From Alistipes_A hominis (GTDB lineage: Bacteria > Bacteroidota > Bacteroidia > Bacteroidales > Rikenellaceae): 64,000 nucleotides of DNA. The stretch spans positions 1 to 64,000 of the forward strand of contig NZ_JACOOK010000008.1 of assembly GCF_014288115.1 (NCBI RefSeq), written 5' to 3'. Each line of letters starts with the position of its first letter. The stretch's first letter is position 1. Below are positions 26,321 through 35,394 of the stretch, piece by piece. Under the pieces are notes generated by a model. That model saw only the letters and a list, made by a program, of their open reading frames with translations, did not search any database and had not been told where the DNA came from. A program made the translations under genes and the position numbers.

Positions 26321-27451
26321 TCATGTCACCGGCATTTTACGCTGTTCCCAATAAACTTTTTTGTAACGATCGGTCATAAGTTCGCTCGTAAACAGGGCAT
26401 ATGCCCGTTTGCGGGCCGCTTGTCCGAAAGAATCCCGAAGTTCCGGGTGCCGGATCAGGGTCATCATATTTTTCGCCAAAGCCTGCGGATCACGCGGATT
26501 GCATAACAGTCCGGTTTCTCCGTCCGAAACGACCTCGGGAATACCTTCCACGTTGGTCGCAACTACCGGAAGCCCGTAATGGGCGGCTTCGACGAAAATC
26601 AATCCGAAAGATTCGTAGATCGAAGACATCGCAAAAATATCGTGCGAAACATAGAACGATGAAACATCTTGCTGCCATCCGGCCAAATCGATACTGGCCG
26701 TCAAACCATTGTCTCGGATAAAACGCTTGCACTCCCCGTATTTTTCGCCGTCTCCGACCATAGTAAACTTTGCGTCGGGGTATTCCCCGATAAGGATTTT
26801 CGCCGCTTCGAGAAAAGTCAGAGGGTCTTTCTGCGTATCCAGCCTGCCGACAAAAAGAATCCGGGGCGTCGTTCCTTTCTGAGAAACCGGAAGATGTCCC
26901 GGATAAGCGGAAAAATCTATCCCGTTATAAACGGTCGAAACTTTACGGGCGCACCATTTGAAATATTTGCTGTAATAACGGTTGACCAGGATGATTCTGT
27001 CGCAAAACAACGACGCAAACATCTCGCATCCCCAGTAAAACAGCCACCGGGGAAGCCCGACGAATTTATGAAAGGCCAGTCCGTGCACGGTATGTATTAC
27101 CCGCGGCGTACGGGCCAACGTCGCCGCTATGCGCCCGACCACACCCGGTTTCGTGGAATGGGTATGTACGATGTCAAATCTTTCCCGCCGGCATAACCGA
27201 TAAATCTCCCGGACAGCTCCGATATCCGACAATCCGATCGCTCGCTTCATTTTATTCGAGTAGATAACCCGAACGCCGGCTCTCCGGAATTCTCTTTCAC
27301 ACTGCTCCCGATCGCCGACGTCCGTCGAATCGCTGAAAAGTATCCATTTGTCATACTGGCTATCGGGCAGACTCTTCATAATCTCCAGAGATACGCGTTG
27401 TACGCCGGATAATTTCGGAAGCACCTGAATGTGCAGAATTTTTGTTTTCAT
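26321..27451 (-). CDS. GT4-family glycosyltransferase
   Basis: This 376-aa GT-B fold enzyme transfers a sugar from a nucleotide donor during polysaccharide assembly at the inner membrane. The N-terminal domain has 'FDIVHTHSTKPGVVGRIAA' and the C-terminal domain starts with 'PRILFVGRLDTQKDPLTFLEA'. The donor-binding motif is 'SIYESFGLIFVEAAHYGLPVVATN', whose EX7E-type Glu pair is present. The ATG at 27451 (MKTKILHIQ) is preferred over one five codons upstream. It is the last gene of the capsule locus. Donor and acceptor sugars cannot be predicted. Confidence 0.9.
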   Translation of the reverse strand: MKTKILHIQVLPKLSGVQRVSLEIMKSLPDSQYDKWILFSDSTDVGDREQCEREFRRAGVRVIYSNKMKRAIGLSDIGAVREIYRLCRRERFDIVHTHSTKPGVVGRIAATLARTPRVIHTVHGLAFHKFVGLPRWLFYWGCEMFASLFCDRIILVNRYYSKYFKWCARKVSTVYNGIDFSAYPGHLPVSQKGTTPRILFVGRLDTQKDPLTFLEAAKILIGEYPDAKFTMVGDGEKYGECKRFIRDNGLTASIDLAGWQQDVSSFYVSHDIFAMSSIYESFGLIFVEAAHYGLPVVATNVEGIPEVVSDGETGLLCNPRDPQALAKNMMTLIRHPELRDSFGQAARKRAYALFTSELMTDRYKKVYWEQRKMPVT

Positions 27452-27626
27452 AATTGATATATGCACCGAACAGTCCTATACGGGCAGCAACAACGCGGCG
27501 CCGATACAGGACTATCCGGTATTATTTGTTCGATTGAATTTTAAAGCCGAATGTAAACAGGGACAATAACTAGCGAAACAGAATACCGAAAGTCATAACA
27601 GAGATTCAATCGGCAACCTGCGCATC

Positions 27627-28766
27627 CTACAGCGCACTCAGATTTTGATTCACACGCTTTACGATCTCCAGATAACGGTAACCGTTTTTCAAGTCGGGTT
27701 CAAGATAAGCGCCTTCCGACCATTCGTTCCATGCATTGAAAAACACATAAGGAGAGTCGTGCTCCCGCGCCTTTTTCATGAGTTCGGTCAGGTTGTTTTC
27801 CATGGAGTCGAAAGAGAGCCCCCGGTATATTTTTGCCTTGTTTTTGTAGCGGGCCGTATTATCCCAGTCAAAAAACGCCGTTTCATAAATATCGACAGAC
27901 TCTTTGAATTCGGGACAATAAGCATTTTTTAAAATCACCTCCCACAATTCATTCGCATCGATGATTTGATAGCTGCGTATACTTTGATTGATTTTACGCA
28001 AATAATTTTGAATGCTTTCCGGGAGTTTGCGCAGCCAGTAAAAACGATCCGTTAGATTCTGATGTTTGAAATGTTTCGAACCGAAGGCTTCCCGTGGCTG
28101 CGTTTTTAACAAACCATCATATGATTTTAGAAAATCGCAGGAAGGATATTGGTGTCCTTTGACGGCCATCAGGTATAAGCCGGGCAGGCCGCTTTCTTCC
28201 GCCCATTTACGCCAGTATCCGAACATTTCCTGCGTATTCGCAATAATAAACGGCTGATAAATCAACAATAAAGGCTTATTGTCGATGCGGATTGCCCGCT
28301 CGTCTTTGAAAAACGGCAACAGGTAATCGAAATGCCTGCGCCACAGATCTACATTGTCCGTATGATTCTGTTGTATCAATACCGCTTCGGGATGTCCTAT
28401 CCATGCCCGTGTCCAGGTCTCGTTGGCCCAGGTCAGACAAAACGGAATATCAATCTGCTTATGTTCCAGAAAAGTCTCCAGCGGCTTCTCCAGCATCAAT
28501 TTACCGTCGAACCAATAATGATAAAAAGAAAATCCTCCGACACCGTATTCCGAAGCCAGCCGAGCCTGTTTGGCAAGCGTCTCTTTATCACAGGGGTTGT
28601 AATAGTTTCCATCTATGGGGATACGGGGTTGATAGTGTCCGTTAAACAGCGGTTTTGCATTTTGCACCAGTTGCCAATCATGAAATCCGGCCCCCCACCA
28701 CACGTCGTTTTCCGGAATAGCGTGAAACTGAGGGAAATAAAATGCAATAAGTTTCGGAATAGTCAT
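27627..28766 (-). CDS. WbsX-like / GH99-like glycan enzyme
   Basis: The 379-aa protein has the hallmarks of the WbsX/GH99-like family: 'LIAFYFPQFHAIPENDVWWG' at the start, 'GGFSFYHYWFDGKLMLEKP', 'FCLTWANETWTRAWIG' and near the end 'FFNAWNEWSEGAYLEPD'. Members sit in O-antigen and capsule loci and are annotated either as glycosyltransferases or as endo-acting glycosidase-like proteins; the activity is not settled. It has no signal peptide, so it is probably cytoplasmic. Its ATG overlaps the TGA of the preceding gene by four bases (ATGA), indicating translational coupling. Confidence 0.85.
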   Translation of the reverse strand: MTIPKLIAFYFPQFHAIPENDVWWGAGFHDWQLVQNAKPLFNGHYQPRIPIDGNYYNPCDKETLAKQARLASEYGVGGFSFYHYWFDGKLMLEKPLETFLEHKQIDIPFCLTWANETWTRAWIGHPEAVLIQQNHTDNVDLWRRHFDYLLPFFKDERAIRIDNKPLLLIYQPFIIANTQEMFGYWRKWAEESGLPGLYLMAVKGHQYPSCDFLKSYDGLLKTQPREAFGSKHFKHQNLTDRFYWLRKLPESIQNYLRKINQSIRSYQIIDANELWEVILKNAYCPEFKESVDIYETAFFDWDNTARYKNKAKIYRGLSFDSMENNLTELMKKAREHDSPYVFFNAWNEWSEGAYLEPDLKNGYRYLEIVKRVNQNLSAL

Positions 28767-29884
28767 AATATGTCTTTTATCGTTAGTTCAAACTGATGAT
28801 TGAGATTTAGAAGGCGGACTTTATCATATCCGTTAGAAGACAGCCTGTTGCGAAGCCCTTCCTCCTGTAATGCTTCCAAACACTTATACAATTCGTCTTC
28901 GTCGGACGGGTCGAAAAACAGGCACTCTTCTCCGGTCAGTATCTCGTGCAAACCGGTTTCCGTCGTCGTAATGACCGCCTTCCGCTGGCTCATGGCTTCC
29001 AAAACAGTCAATCCCCACGATTCGTTCAGCGAAGGCTGGACAAGCATATCGATATCGGCAAAAAAGCCGGACACATCGTTTTGAAAAGCCCGGAACTCGG
29101 TAAACGTCTCTACATGAAGCGTACGGGCCAAATCCTGCAATTCATGCAGGCAAGGCCCGCTTCCGCATATCAGCAAATAAGGAGGATCCTGCGGATGAGA
29201 AGTATGCAACCGCGCATAAGACCGCACGAGCGCAGCGACGTTCTTCCCCGGAATCAAAGCCCCCAGATAACCGATCGTGAGAGCCGTTCCTGTTTTCTTC
29301 GAAACCGTTAAAGGCAGCTCTTTCAACGGAGGATAAGCAATCCTGTAAACGGGGAAATCGCACGCTAATTTTTGACTCCATAACCTACGGCACCGTTCGG
29401 TCACGAATACGGGAGTGATATTGGATGCCGTAAACAGTTTTCGATAGGTCGAAATCATCCAGCGGGGGAGGTAATCGGTATGTGCATTGGGCTGCTCATG
29501 AATATGCCACAGACAGCGTTTCCCCGTAATGTAAGCGACCCATGCTCCGGGGAAATTAACAGCGCTGTTCACATAAATCCGATCGGTCTTGCGGAACAGG
29601 CAGACAGCGATAAGCCACAAAATCGTCGGAAGGCTGTACAGGAGAACAATCAATGTCTTTAATGAGCCCGAAGCTATATTCCGGTAAGGCAATGCGCAAC
29701 ATCGCCTTACGGTTTCCGAACGAAGCGCTGTTCTGAAAAGGGAACCCGTTCCCAGCGGGTAATATACATCCGTTTCATACCGGGAAGAATCCGACAACAC
29801 GTTGTTGATCGCGTGCGCCAGCACGGTCTCCGCCCCTCCCATATAACCCGAATGCGCGACGATGAGGAGCCGGGTTTTAGTCAT
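28763..29884 (-). CDS. GT4-family glycosyltransferase
   Basis: This 373-aa GT-B enzyme has an N-terminal acceptor domain beginning 'RLLIVAHSGYMGGAETVLAH', whose Gly-rich loop is typical of GT4. The C-terminal domain carries 'IGYLGALIPGKNVAALVRSY' and the donor motif 'PSLNESWGLTVLEAMSQRKAV' in part, with its two Glu residues. The ATG at 29884 is used: it overlaps the upstream EpsG gene by eight bases (ATGACTAA). A GTG three codons earlier is less likely. The sugar specificity is unknown. Confidence 0.9.
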   Translation of the reverse strand: MTKTRLLIVAHSGYMGGAETVLAHAINNVLSDSSRYETDVYYPLGTGSLFRTALRSETVRRCCALPYRNIASGSLKTLIVLLYSLPTILWLIAVCLFRKTDRIYVNSAVNFPGAWVAYITGKRCLWHIHEQPNAHTDYLPRWMISTYRKLFTASNITPVFVTERCRRLWSQKLACDFPVYRIAYPPLKELPLTVSKKTGTALTIGYLGALIPGKNVAALVRSYARLHTSHPQDPPYLLICGSGPCLHELQDLARTLHVETFTEFRAFQNDVSGFFADIDMLVQPSLNESWGLTVLEAMSQRKAVITTTETGLHEILTGEECLFFDPSDEDELYKCLEALQEEGLRNRLSSNGYDKVRLLNLNHQFELTIKDIL

Positions 29885-31046
29885 TATTTTCACGATTCAT
29901 CAATTCGTACAAACGCTCCTCGCCGTTACTGGGGAGCTTAAAGATTTTATGCACGATGTAATTCTGGTACGGCGAAAAAGTCGGGATCGAAAAGAAATAA
30001 TTCTGACATTGATACCAGTTGACAAAAACGAAAACTACGAAGGTCAACTGCCGGATCAATTTCCGGGATACGATCTCGAATAACAGCGGAAATCCCATCG
30101 TCATGCCCAACGACATGTAAAAGCCCAATCGCATATCCAGTTCGACGGATTCCCACAATACGTTTCTGAGCAGCACAAAAAGGAAAAGCAGATTCAATAT
30201 AATATTGAAATAAGGAAAACGTTCCGCCAGTTTATTTCGGTTATATACGATGACAAAGAGTATGGCCAGGTAGAAGAATACTTTAATATTGATCGGCCAG
30301 GGTTCTATATCGGAAGTCGTATAATACAATACCTTGTATAGTATATTCGACGAGAAAAGCGGTGAAATCAGATATTCGGTTATCCAACCTATAATCGGCA
30401 ACTGCAAACCGATTACCAGCAATCCTGCCACGGACGTTCCCACGATCAGCCGGGACGATATTTTTTTATTCAAAAAGAAATATAACGGATAAACGATGAT
30501 CACCGACACATGAAAAGTCGCAGCTAACAGGATACAAAGCGTATAACGCCAAAACTGGCGCCTGTAAATATATCGAAGCGCCACGAAAAATACATTCAAT
30601 GCGATGGCCTGTCTCAATCCGCTCATATCCATTTGAAAATAGATGAAAGCGAAGTAAGTCAACAATCCGAGGTATTTATAATCGGGCAGATAATCTTCGA
30701 ATGAACGGAATAACAGTAAAGTCGTACAGAAAGAGATAAACAGAAACATGTAATTGACATCCACTCCCAACGAAATGAATATGGAATTAATAAACAGATA
30801 CCCCGGTTCGATCATCGGCACATCGAACGTACCCGTATGCAATAAATGGCTGAGATCGGAGGAACTGTCGAAAATCCGGACATACGCCAGGTAATCCGTC
30901 CCCGTTTCATACCTCCATCCGGCCGTAAACCAGAAAAAGATAAACAACAAAAATTGCAATCCCCGTTTAGTTTCCGGAGACAAACGACCGTGCAGCGAGA
31001 GGCTGCAGCATACGACGATAAATAAGAAAAAAATGAGGTAGTACAT
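29877..31046 (-). CDS. EpsG-family polysaccharide polymerase
   Basis: The 389-aa membrane protein has about ten hydrophobic helices. It carries the EpsG-like start 'LLFIFFWFTAGWRYETGTDY' and 'DYLAYVRIF', and later 'SGLRQAIALNVFFVALRYI', the loop around which EpsG/Wzy-type enzymes act. It probably links repeat units into polymer at the periplasmic face of the inner membrane, working with the flippase at 35-37 kb. The sequence is strongly hydrophobic and visibly AT-rich, as is common for transferred capsule genes. The next gene overlaps its stop codon. Confidence 0.85.
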   Translation of the reverse strand: MYYLIFFLFIVVCCSLSLHGRLSPETKRGLQFLLFIFFWFTAGWRYETGTDYLAYVRIFDSSSDLSHLLHTGTFDVPMIEPGYLFINSIFISLGVDVNYMFLFISFCTTLLLFRSFEDYLPDYKYLGLLTYFAFIYFQMDMSGLRQAIALNVFFVALRYIYRRQFWRYTLCILLAATFHVSVIIVYPLYFFLNKKISSRLIVGTSVAGLLVIGLQLPIIGWITEYLISPLFSSNILYKVLYYTTSDIEPWPINIKVFFYLAILFVIVYNRNKLAERFPYFNIILNLLFLFVLLRNVLWESVELDMRLGFYMSLGMTMGFPLLFEIVSRKLIRQLTFVVFVFVNWYQCQNYFFSIPTFSPYQNYIVHKIFKLPSNGEERLYELMNRENND

Positions 31047-31196
31047 CCGAATAAATGCCGCTCTATCGATTACGGCAAGCGTTCGCCATGCGGCCGATGC
31101 TTTTGATCAATCTTATGGGGAGAACGTACAGCCTGCCCCGAATTCCCCGGAACCGACGTCGACAGACGACTTCGAGGCATATATGCCGGGCACTAT

Positions 31197-32321
31197 TTAC
31201 GCTCCCAGCCAATAGTCGAATTTTAGGGATATGTCGTTCCCCGTTTGTTTCAAATAATCGTTGATCGCCCGGATGTCCAGCGGGTCGAGTAAAATATCGA
31301 GTGAATTTTTATAAATCCTTTCGGTCAGATGCACCGCCGACAGCGTATCGAAGATACGATCGTTCATCCGCGTAAAAGACCCGGCCAACGGAATGACGAC
31401 GAACGGTTTATTGAAAATAATACTGAACACCATTCCATGGAACGAATTGGTGACGACGTACCGGGCATTCCGGATCAGACTGAGCCACTCGTCCACATTG
31501 GGATAGATTTTGTCGTATGCGTCCTGCCGTCCCTGACTTGCGACGTATTTCACCTCGATATGCCGGCTTCGAGCCCAAGCATAAACTTCGGCCACATCGA
31601 AATCGATTTCATTGCCGAGCAGGTAAAGCAGCAGGTAATCCTGCGAATATAGGCACGGGGCGGCTATCGACGAATAATCGTGCACGGACAACAGCAAAGT
31701 AGGATCGGGTACCAATGAAGCGTCGCTGCGTCCCAACTCCCTGCATATTTCCACGCCCTGTCGCTCCCGCAATGCCAGTACGTCGAACCCGGATATGTAC
31801 CGTTTAATCTTTTTCCGGAGGCTCCCGGCGAGTTTCATACCGCCGAACGACGGCGCATAAGCAATTTTTTTGCAACCTTCCGGCACGAACATCAGGTAAT
31901 AGACCGGATCGACCGATCCCCAGACCTGATCGCTTCCGGCGATGTATGCATCCGCCCCGGGCGGATCGGTGAAAATATCATATTGATCATAGACTCTCGA
32001 AGTGACCGCAATAAAGCGCTCTTTGAATGTCGAAAAATGACGCGGATGGGCAGCATTCTCCTGCCTCACGATCCGGTTCATTTCTTTAAATCGCTGCGAA
32101 AAACGGAATTCCTTCCGACGGAATAACCGTAGCGAGATCTTCCTGACGATTCTACACGGAAGAGACAAAACCCATTTCAGGTTTATTTTCCGTCCGGGCG
32201 CATATCTTATCAGAAAAGCATCGTGCCCTTTATCCCGCAGAAAACGCTGAAGAGCATAACACTGAAGTATTTGACCGTAATTATCCTCGCTGTTCCAGAA
32301 AGTTACGATTCCAATTTTCAT
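31197..32321 (-). CDS. Polysaccharide pyruvyl transferase family protein
   Basis: The 374-aa protein belongs to the PssK/CsaB-like family that adds ketal pyruvate from phosphoenolpyruvate to sugars of exopolysaccharides, although many members have other or unknown donors. Diagnostic parts are 'GIVTFWNSEDNYGQILQCYAL' split over the start, 'AYIAGSDQVWGSVDPVYYL' and 'YVVTNSFHGMVFSIIFNKPF', the last with the conserved HG pair. The ATG at 32321 is used rather than a TTG three codons earlier. A negatively charged pyruvate ketal on this capsule is plausible but unproven. Confidence 0.85.
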   Translation of the reverse strand: MKIGIVTFWNSEDNYGQILQCYALQRFLRDKGHDAFLIRYAPGRKINLKWVLSLPCRIVRKISLRLFRRKEFRFSQRFKEMNRIVRQENAAHPRHFSTFKERFIAVTSRVYDQYDIFTDPPGADAYIAGSDQVWGSVDPVYYLMFVPEGCKKIAYAPSFGGMKLAGSLRKKIKRYISGFDVLALRERQGVEICRELGRSDASLVPDPTLLLSVHDYSSIAAPCLYSQDYLLLYLLGNEIDFDVAEVYAWARSRHIEVKYVASQGRQDAYDKIYPNVDEWLSLIRNARYVVTNSFHGMVFSIIFNKPFVVIPLAGSFTRMNDRIFDTLSAVHLTERIYKNSLDILLDPLDIRAINDYLKQTGNDISLKFDYWLGA

Positions 32322-32358
32322 ATTCTGCAAATATTCTTATGAGACAAAAAGCCAATAG

Positions 32359-34095
32359 TTACCGGCCCAGCGTTTTTTTGATGAAACTTTTTTGTTTTTC
32401 GCTCATAACCGATCGTGCGAAATCCACCAACTTCCCTGTCGTATTCTGTTCGACGGAGCGAATGGCGCGAAGGGCATCGCTCTCGTCCCCGCTGTCGGTA
32501 AACACTTCGAAAAGCATCGGCCGGGCGGCCGGTTCAGGAGAGAGGAACCGCTCGTACAGCGCTTCGAATTCATTTTTGTCCGAAGCGCACATGTATTCGA
32601 ATCCGAGATCTTCCGCATAGTGCCGGATCAATGCCTGCGATTTGTTGCCAAAATGCCCTGCCGCTGCGATATAAGGATCGGCTTCGTCTCCGAAAAGAGC
32701 TCCAGGATGGTCATACTGACGAAATTCGGTTCCCCGGCCGTTATTGATTATCAAAATCCGGACATTGTTGCCGACATGACGATTTCCGACCGCATTCATA
32801 TCGTAGAAAAACGCAAGATCGCCGAAAATACCGAAACAAAGTCGGGTCGGGTCGGCCAACGAAGCCCCGATCAGCGAAGAGACGCCGCCGTCGATCCCGA
32901 ACCCGCCGACGTTCGAATCGGAAAACACGGACTTCGGTATTTCGAAGAAATTCCACGATCGCAGCGTATTCAGAATGCCGAAATGCAACACGGAGTTCTC
33001 CGGAAGAAGAGGCGCCATTTTATACGCCGTCCAAACATTCGAAAAGGGCAAATTCTGCGGAATAGCGTCGTAAACTTTTTGATAAAGCGCCCGACAGTTT
33101 TTCAGATATTCATCGGAATGCCTATCGGATACACCGGCATAATGCCCGAAAAAATTCTGCTCGGACATTTCGAATACATAACGCAGTTTATGAAAGGTAT
33201 CGCGGATCTCGCCGTCCTCGCTGACGCGCCATACAGTCCGAGCCGAAGGATAGTAAGACGCGGATACCTCTCCGATATGAATCAGCAAATCGACGCTGTT
33301 GGTTTCGGTTGTAAGCATCTTTTGATTCTGCACCAACGAATAAAGAACCCTGTATCTCCCTTTGTAATTACTCGTATGATCGCAGAAAACGACGGCATCG
33401 TGCGCCTCGCAGAATCGATCGACCGCCTCGGTCTGCTCCGAAGTCCATTTCGGATGGGAACCGACGAAAACGGCAACTTTACCTTCAGGAAATTCCGGAA
33501 ACCGGTCTCCTGCACAAATCCTGTCGATCACGCGGACGGACGGCAGTTCCTTCACCGAATAATCCCTGCTGTAAGTGGTCGCCAAATTGATATGCGCCGG
33601 ACCGCCGCCGCGATGCTTGAGGGCCAGGATCGCCTTATTGGCATTTATTTCGCAACTCCACGCTTCTTCCTCGTCCCTTACGGCCGGAAGCGAAACGCTT
33701 ACATGAACGATATCGTTGAGCGGTCTGCTGCGATCGATTACCTGAGGTATATGATGCCCGACCCTGCCTTCGTACTGCGTCGACGTGATCGCCAGTACGG
33801 GCAACTTCCGGTAAAAGGCTTCGGTCAGCCCAGGAAGGTAATTTCTCGAAGCTGTAGCGCCCGTACAGCTCAAGACGACCGGCTCGCCGGACTCTGCCGC
33901 CAGACCGCACGCCATATAGGCCGCCGAACGCTCATCGACCGAAGAATAGATCTCGAAATAGGGATCCTGCTGTATCGAAGCGACGAACGTTATGTTCGTA
34001 GCGCCCGGAGATGCTATGATTTTACGGATGTTATTAGCTTTCAACAGAGCGATCACGATCTGCGCATTGCGTTCGGAGGTGTAATACTTTTCCAT
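32359..34095 (-). CDS. MenD-like thiamine diphosphate-dependent enzyme
   Basis: The 578-aa protein has the three-domain ThDP enzyme layout. The Pyr domain has the activating Glu in 'SSVDERSAAYMACGLA' (Glu55), and the PP domain has the GDx...NN cofactor motif ('GIFGDLAFFYDMNAVG' followed by 'LIINNGRG', about 423-453). The N-terminus, with 'IIASPGATNITFV' and 'DERSAAY', resembles MenD more than acetolactate synthase. Its place between an epimerase and a pyruvyltransferase in a capsule locus argues against menaquinone synthesis. It may transfer a two-carbon or aldehyde unit to a sugar precursor; this is inference. The epimerase gene precedes it by 35 bp. Confidence 0.8.
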   Translation of the reverse strand: MEKYYTSERNAQIVIALLKANNIRKIIASPGATNITFVASIQQDPYFEIYSSVDERSAAYMACGLAAESGEPVVLSCTGATASRNYLPGLTEAFYRKLPVLAITSTQYEGRVGHHIPQVIDRSRPLNDIVHVSVSLPAVRDEEEAWSCEINANKAILALKHRGGGPAHINLATTYSRDYSVKELPSVRVIDRICAGDRFPEFPEGKVAVFVGSHPKWTSEQTEAVDRFCEAHDAVVFCDHTSNYKGRYRVLYSLVQNQKMLTTETNSVDLLIHIGEVSASYYPSARTVWRVSEDGEIRDTFHKLRYVFEMSEQNFFGHYAGVSDRHSDEYLKNCRALYQKVYDAIPQNLPFSNVWTAYKMAPLLPENSVLHFGILNTLRSWNFFEIPKSVFSDSNVGGFGIDGGVSSLIGASLADPTRLCFGIFGDLAFFYDMNAVGNRHVGNNVRILIINNGRGTEFRQYDHPGALFGDEADPYIAAAGHFGNKSQALIRHYAEDLGFEYMCASDKNEFEALYERFLSPEPAARPMLFEVFTDSGDESDALRAIRSVEQNTTGKLVDFARSVMSEKQKSFIKKTLGR

Positions 34096-34130
34096 GATAT
34101 TTGTCTGACGATTATCGAAAAAAGGATCAA

Positions 34131-35240
34131 TTACCGTTTGATAAGTTTTCGTATGAGTTCAAATAAATTACGGGGCATATACCTTGCCGCCAGATACGCC
34201 AAGCGGAATTTTACGGACGGAATCTCACGAAGCGGAGTCCGTTCGCCCGTGATTCTGTCGCAACGGGCTTCCGCCGTCCAAACGATCTGCGCGAACCGCG
34301 GATTCCGAACAAAACGTTCCAGACAGAACCGCAATCCGTCGGCCGGTTTCGTAAAACCGGCCGTGTCGCAGAACCGGTCGATTTGCGTATTGTCGAATTT
34401 GCGATCATACCATCTGTCATATCGCACCTGATATTGCGTTTCCGGATTTTTCAGGTTGGGAGCCGCGTCAGGCATCACCACTCCGGGACGTGTCCCCAGA
34501 TGAGTTTCAAGTACATCGAGGTATATTCCCAGCACATCGCTCCATCTGATCGCCTCCGCAGCAGTAACATGAAACGCACGGCCGTTAGCCGCCGGTTTTC
34601 CGGCAACAGCGGCTATACCGCACGCCACATCGTAACCATAGGTCAACGTAGTCATTTTTTCCGCGATATCTTTCGGAAAAACGATTTTTCTACCGTTCAT
34701 AGCCCGGTATAGCCACTGCTCTTTTTCCAGTACGCCCAGTTGCAACCGTATTTCGCTGTAAGTTATATAAGGGCGGACGATCACCCAGTTCGTTTTTCCG
34801 GACTGCGACAGTAAATTTTCTTCGCGGGCCTTTGCAAGGGCGTATTCGTCGGTTCGCAGGTAAACTTCATCGTTTACGGTATCCAACAACCTCGGCGAGG
34901 TTTCGACGATCGGCTCGTTCGATCCGGCATAAACCCGGGCCGAACTCAAAAAAACATATTGTTTGCATACCGACAACAAGAAATCCACGCGCTCCCTGAA
35001 TTCGTCGGGCGTATAAACCATAAAATCCACGATGCAGTCCCACTTCGCCCCCACAGGGACAAGCGATCGGACAAAGCCGATATCATGGGCATTTCCCCGT
35101 ACGTACCGTATACAACCGTTTTCGACGGAGGGAAATTCTTTGCGGGTGGTAACCGTCAGTTCATTCGCAGGATCGGCCGCAAGGATCCCGACCAGGTGCG
35201 ATCCCATGGCGCCGGTACCTCCCATAATTAAAATCCGCAT
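34131..35240 (-). CDS. NAD-dependent epimerase/dehydratase (extended SDR)
   Basis: This 369-aa extended short-chain dehydrogenase has a Rossmann glycine motif 'ILIMGGTGAMGSHLVGIL' and the catalytic YxxxK as 'DEYALAKAREENLL'. It probably oxidises, epimerises or dehydrates a nucleotide-linked sugar for the capsule repeat unit. The C-terminal part ('VRYDRWYDRKFDNTQIDRF') supports an isoflavone-reductase-like or epimerase subgroup, but the substrate is unknown. Together with the adjacent ThDP enzyme it may build an unusual sugar or branch. It lies 154 bp after the flippase gene. Confidence 0.85.
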   Translation of the reverse strand: MRILIMGGTGAMGSHLVGILAADPANELTVTTRKEFPSVENGCIRYVRGNAHDIGFVRSLVPVGAKWDCIVDFMVYTPDEFRERVDFLLSVCKQYVFLSSARVYAGSNEPIVETSPRLLDTVNDEVYLRTDEYALAKAREENLLSQSGKTNWVIVRPYITYSEIRLQLGVLEKEQWLYRAMNGRKIVFPKDIAEKMTTLTYGYDVACGIAAVAGKPAANGRAFHVTAAEAIRWSDVLGIYLDVLETHLGTRPGVVMPDAAPNLKNPETQYQVRYDRWYDRKFDNTQIDRFCDTAGFTKPADGLRFCLERFVRNPRFAQIVWTAEARCDRITGERTPLREIPSVKFRLAYLAARYMPRNLFELIRKLIKR

Positions 35241-35394
35241 ACTTTTTCAGACATTTTACCGGCCTGTCAATTCGGAATGAAATAATCCGGACATGTATTC
35301 TACAAGGAGTCTCCGCCGAGAATTTCTTCTTAAAAAATACCGAAATGAACAACCATTCAGCAGACGCCTGTCTACGAGGCATCAACCGGACTAC

